A DNA stretch of 7,729 nt from Candidatus Tectimicrobiota bacterium (GTDB taxonomy: Bacteria > UBA8248): assembly GCA_016184445.1 (NCBI GenBank), contig JACPCT010000096.1, forward strand, positions 1-7,729, written 5' to 3'. The notes beneath the pieces are model-generated. The model did not search any database, had not been told where the DNA came from, and saw only the letters and a program-made list of their open reading frames with translations. The translations under genes and the position numbers were made by a program. Shown here one piece after another: positions 5,619 to 7,729 of the stretch. Within the stretch, counting starts at the first letter, position 1, and every line of letters starts with the position of its first letter.

Positions 5619-6893
5619 ATGCACTATTTCGAGTACAAGGACGGGGAACTGCACGCCGAGGGGGTCTCCCTCTCGCGGCTGGCCCGGGAGGTGGGCACCC
5701 CCTTCTACGTCTACAGCCACAAGACGCTGGTGCGCCACTTCCGGGTGTTCGACGAGGCCTTCGCCTCGGTGCCCCACCTCGTCTGCTTCGCCATGAAGAG
5801 CAACTCCAACATCGCCATCCTGCGCCTCTTCGCGGGGATGGGCGGGGGCCTCGACATCGTCTCGGGGGGGGAGCTCTTCCGCGGGGTGAAGGCGGGGGTG
5901 CCGCCCGAGCGCATCGTCTTCGCCGGGGTGGGGAAGTCCGACGAGGAGATCGCCTGCGCGCTCGAGGCGGGCGTCCTCATGTTCAACGTCGAGAGCGAGG
6001 AGGAGCTCGCCAACATCGAGGCGGTGGCCGCGCGGCTGGGGCGCGCGGCCCGGGTGGCCGTCCGGGTGAACCCCGACGTGGACCCGGCCACCCACCCCTA
6101 CATCTCGACCGGCATGAAGAAGAGCAAGTTCGGCATCGACATCGCCAAGGCCCGGGCCCAGTACCGGCTGGCGGCCGGCATGCCCCACCTGGACGCCTGC
6201 GGGGTGCACTGCCACATCGGGAGCCAGATCACCCAGAGCGGGCCCTTCGTCGAGGCGGTCGGCAAGGTGGCCGCGCTCGTCCGGGCGCTCCGGGCGGACG
6301 GGCACGGCATCCGCTACCTCAACCTGGGCGGGGGCCTCGGCATCACCTACCGCGACGAGGCGCCGCCGCTCCCGGGCGACTACGCCGGGGCCATCCTCCC
6401 CGGCGTGAGGGACCTGGGCTGCACCCTCCTCTTCGAGCCCGGGCGCGTCATCGTGGGGAACGCGGGCGTGCTCGTGACCCGGGTGCTCTACGCCAAGAAC
6501 AAGGAGGAGAAGCGCTTCGTCATCATCGACGCGGGGATGAACGACCTCATCCGGCCCGCCCTCTACGAGTCCTACCAGGAGGCCCTGCCGGTGGAGGAGG
6601 CCGCCGCCCAGCGCCCGCGCCACAAGAGCGACCTCGTGGGCCCGGTCTGCGAGAGCGGCGACTACCTGGCCAAGGACCGTCAGCTGCCCGAGTACCGGAG
6701 GGGGGACCTCATCGCCATCATGAGCGCGGGGGCCTACGGCTTCGCCATGTCCTCGAACTACAACTCCCGGCCCCGCCCGCCGGAGGTCCTCGTCCGCGGC
6801 GGGGAGTACCACGTGATCCGCCGGCGGGAGAGCTACGACGACCTCATCCTGGGGGAGAGCATCCCCTCCTTCATCGCCGGGGGGGGCGCGTAG
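5619..6893 (+). CDS. lysA: Diaminopimelate decarboxylase
   Basis: LysA is a PLP-dependent fold-type III enzyme that decarboxylates meso-diaminopimelate to L-lysine, the last lysine step, in the cytoplasm. It has 424 residues, a normal length. The N-terminal barrel carries the PLP-binding Lys60 in FAMKSNSN (58-64). It continues with NPDVDP (151-156), KKSKFGI (167-173), the HCHIGSQ motif (197-203) with the ring-stacking His, the phosphate-binding GGGLGI (237-242) and EPGR (273-276). The C-terminal beta domain supplies GPVCESGD (341-348), with the Cys/Glu/Asp that reach across the dimer interface, and Tyr373 in GAYG. All catalytic residues expected of a functional enzyme are seen. It follows the LptM-like gene and ends 2 nt before dapF, whose product makes its substrate. 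A run of eight G (6879-6886) lies just before the stop codon. Confidence 0.96.
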   Translation: MHYFEYKDGELHAEGVSLSRLAREVGTPFYVYSHKTLVRHFRVFDEAFASVPHLVCFAMKSNSNIAILRLFAGMGGGLDIVSGGELFRGVKAGVPPERIVFAGVGKSDEEIACALEAGVLMFNVESEEELANIEAVAARLGRAARVAVRVNPDVDPATHPYISTGMKKSKFGIDIAKARAQYRLAAGMPHLDACGVHCHIGSQITQSGPFVEAVGKVAALVRALRADGHGIRYLNLGGGLGITYRDEAPPLPGDYAGAILPGVRDLGCTLLFEPGRVIVGNAGVLVTRVLYAKNKEEKRFVIIDAGMNDLIRPALYESYQEALPVEEAAAQRPRHKSDLVGPVCESGDYLAKDRQLPEYRRGDLIAIMSAGAYGFAMSSNYNSRPRPPEVLVRGGEYHVIRRRESYDDLILGESIPSFIAGGGA

Positions 6894-6895
6894 GC

Positions 6896-7723
6896 ATGGG
6901 CGGGCGGATCCGCTTCACCAAGCTGAGCGGGAGCGGCAACGACTTCATCTTCATCGACAACCGCGACCGCCGCTTCGACGCCGGCAAGATGGCGGACTTC
7001 GTCCGCAAGGTCTGCCGCCGGGGGCTCTCGGTCGGGGCGGACGGCTTGATGTTCATCGAGCCGAGCGAGCGGGCCGACTTCAAGTGGCGCTTCTTCAACT
7101 CCGACGGCTCCGAGGCCGAGATGTGCGGCAACGGCAGCCGCTGCGCCGTGCGCTTCGCCCGCGAGCTCGGGATGGTGGGGGAGCGCGCCTCCATCGAGAC
7201 CCTCGCCGGGGTCGTCGAGGCGGCCATCACGGGGAACCGGGTGAAGGTGCGCCTCACCCCGCCGGCGGATTTCCGCCAGGACATCCAGGCGGCGCTCAAG
7301 GGCCGCACCGCCACGCTGGACTTCCTCAACACGGGGGTGCCGCACGCGGTGGAGTTCGTCGCCGACGTGGAGAAGGCGGCCGTCCGGGAGGAGGGCCGCC
7401 AGATCCGCTTCCATGCGCTGTTCGCCCCGGCGGGGACGAACGCCAATTTCTGCCAGGCGGCCGGGCCCCGCCTCCTCAGGCTCCGCACCTACGAGCGCGG
7501 GGTGGAGGACGAGACCCTGGCCTGCGGCACCGGGGCCGTCGCCTCGGCCATCCTGGCCGCCGCGCGGGGGCTGGTGGAGCCCCCGGTGGACGTCCAGGTG
7601 CGCGGCGGGGAGGTCTTGACCATCCACTTCGCCGGGCGGGGGGCCGAGGTCCGGGAGGTCCACATGGAGGGCGACACCCGGCTCGTCTATGAGGGCGAGA
7701 TGACCGAGGAGGCCGCCCTGTAG
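6896..7723 (+). CDS. dapF: Diaminopimelate epimerase
   Basis: DapF interconverts LL- and meso-diaminopimelate without a cofactor. It supplies meso-DAP both for LysA and for peptidoglycan cross-linking. The protein has 275 residues, as usual. It shows the two-fold pseudosymmetric layout: GSGNDF (12-17), NSDGSEAEMCGNGSRC (68-83) with catalytic Cys77, then NTGVPH (145-150), GTNANF (180-185), YERGVEDET (199-207) and LACGTGA (208-214) with catalytic Cys210. Both Cys of the two-base mechanism are present. The start is 2 nt after the lysA stop, and the only purine-rich sequence upstream is a G8 tract inside lysA. Translation is therefore probably coupled to lysA. The gene is complete and ends six bases before the window edge. 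Confidence 0.96.
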   Translation: MGGRIRFTKLSGSGNDFIFIDNRDRRFDAGKMADFVRKVCRRGLSVGADGLMFIEPSERADFKWRFFNSDGSEAEMCGNGSRCAVRFARELGMVGERASIETLAGVVEAAITGNRVKVRLTPPADFRQDIQAALKGRTATLDFLNTGVPHAVEFVADVEKAAVREEGRQIRFHALFAPAGTNANFCQAAGPRLLRLRTYERGVEDETLACGTGAVASAILAAARGLVEPPVDVQVRGGEVLTIHFAGRGAEVREVHMEGDTRLVYEGEMTEEAAL

Positions 7724-7726
7724 GAG
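7722..7726 (+). promoter_or_regulatory. Probable ribosome binding site for the next gene
   Basis: AGGAG overlaps the dapF stop codon (7721-7723) at the window edge. With no terminator before it, it most likely serves a further gene of the operon starting a few bases beyond the window. In related operons this is often dapA or dapB, which is inference here. Confidence 0.4.
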
Positions 7727-7729
7727 CGT

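Noticed and set aside
5547..6812. A 421-codon open frame on the - strand opposite lysA, with a similar one at 6833-7663 opposite dapF
   Set aside because: Both mirror the codon-position GC bias of well-supported genes and show no domains or plausible ribosome binding sites.

Overview
The window is high-GC (clearly above 60% by eye), densely packed bacterial DNA. It holds two ordinary gene clusters separated by one transporter gene. A flagellar filament-cap and chaperone pair, a small lipoprotein of the LptM/YifL type, and the meso-diaminopimelate pathway indicate a flagellated diderm bacterium. The order argH, small lipoprotein, lysA, dapF recalls Deltaproteobacteria-like and neighbouring GC-rich lineages. 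That placement is inference from gene order and codon bias, and I cannot name a genus.

Region 1 (1-2561, + strand) is the end of a flagellar cluster. It contains fliD (filament cap, 5' end outside the window), fliS (flagellin export chaperone) and an unrecognised 210-residue protein in the slot where other flagellar operons carry fliT-like genes. The three are tightly spaced with good ribosome binding sites, and a textbook intrinsic terminator at 2521-2561 closes the unit.

Region 2 (2576-3838, - strand) is a 12-TM major facilitator transporter that converges on the flagellar terminator. Its likely start is a TTG at 3838, which has a strong Shine-Dalgarno sequence and a plausible promoter just upstream. 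The first in-frame ATG (3886) falls inside the candidate -10 element.

Region 3 (3839-4017) is a short divergent control region between the transporter and argH. It holds a candidate promoter for each direction and a GC-only inverted repeat.

Region 4 (4018-7729, + strand) is a compact biosynthetic operon. argH makes arginine from argininosuccinate. An overlapping 43-residue lipoprotein gene of the LptM type follows. lysA decarboxylates meso-DAP to lysine, and dapF makes meso-DAP from LL-DAP. Spacing is -8, +55 and +2 nt. The window ends on an AGGAG that probably serves the next gene, so the operon continues.

I see no CRISPR array, insertion sequence, tRNA, rRNA, phage gene or defence system. 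The items most worth a second look are the unrecognised protein after fliS, the overlapping LptM-like lipoprotein gene, the extra beta-domain in FliD, and the G8 tract where a one-base slip would join LysA to DapF in frame.
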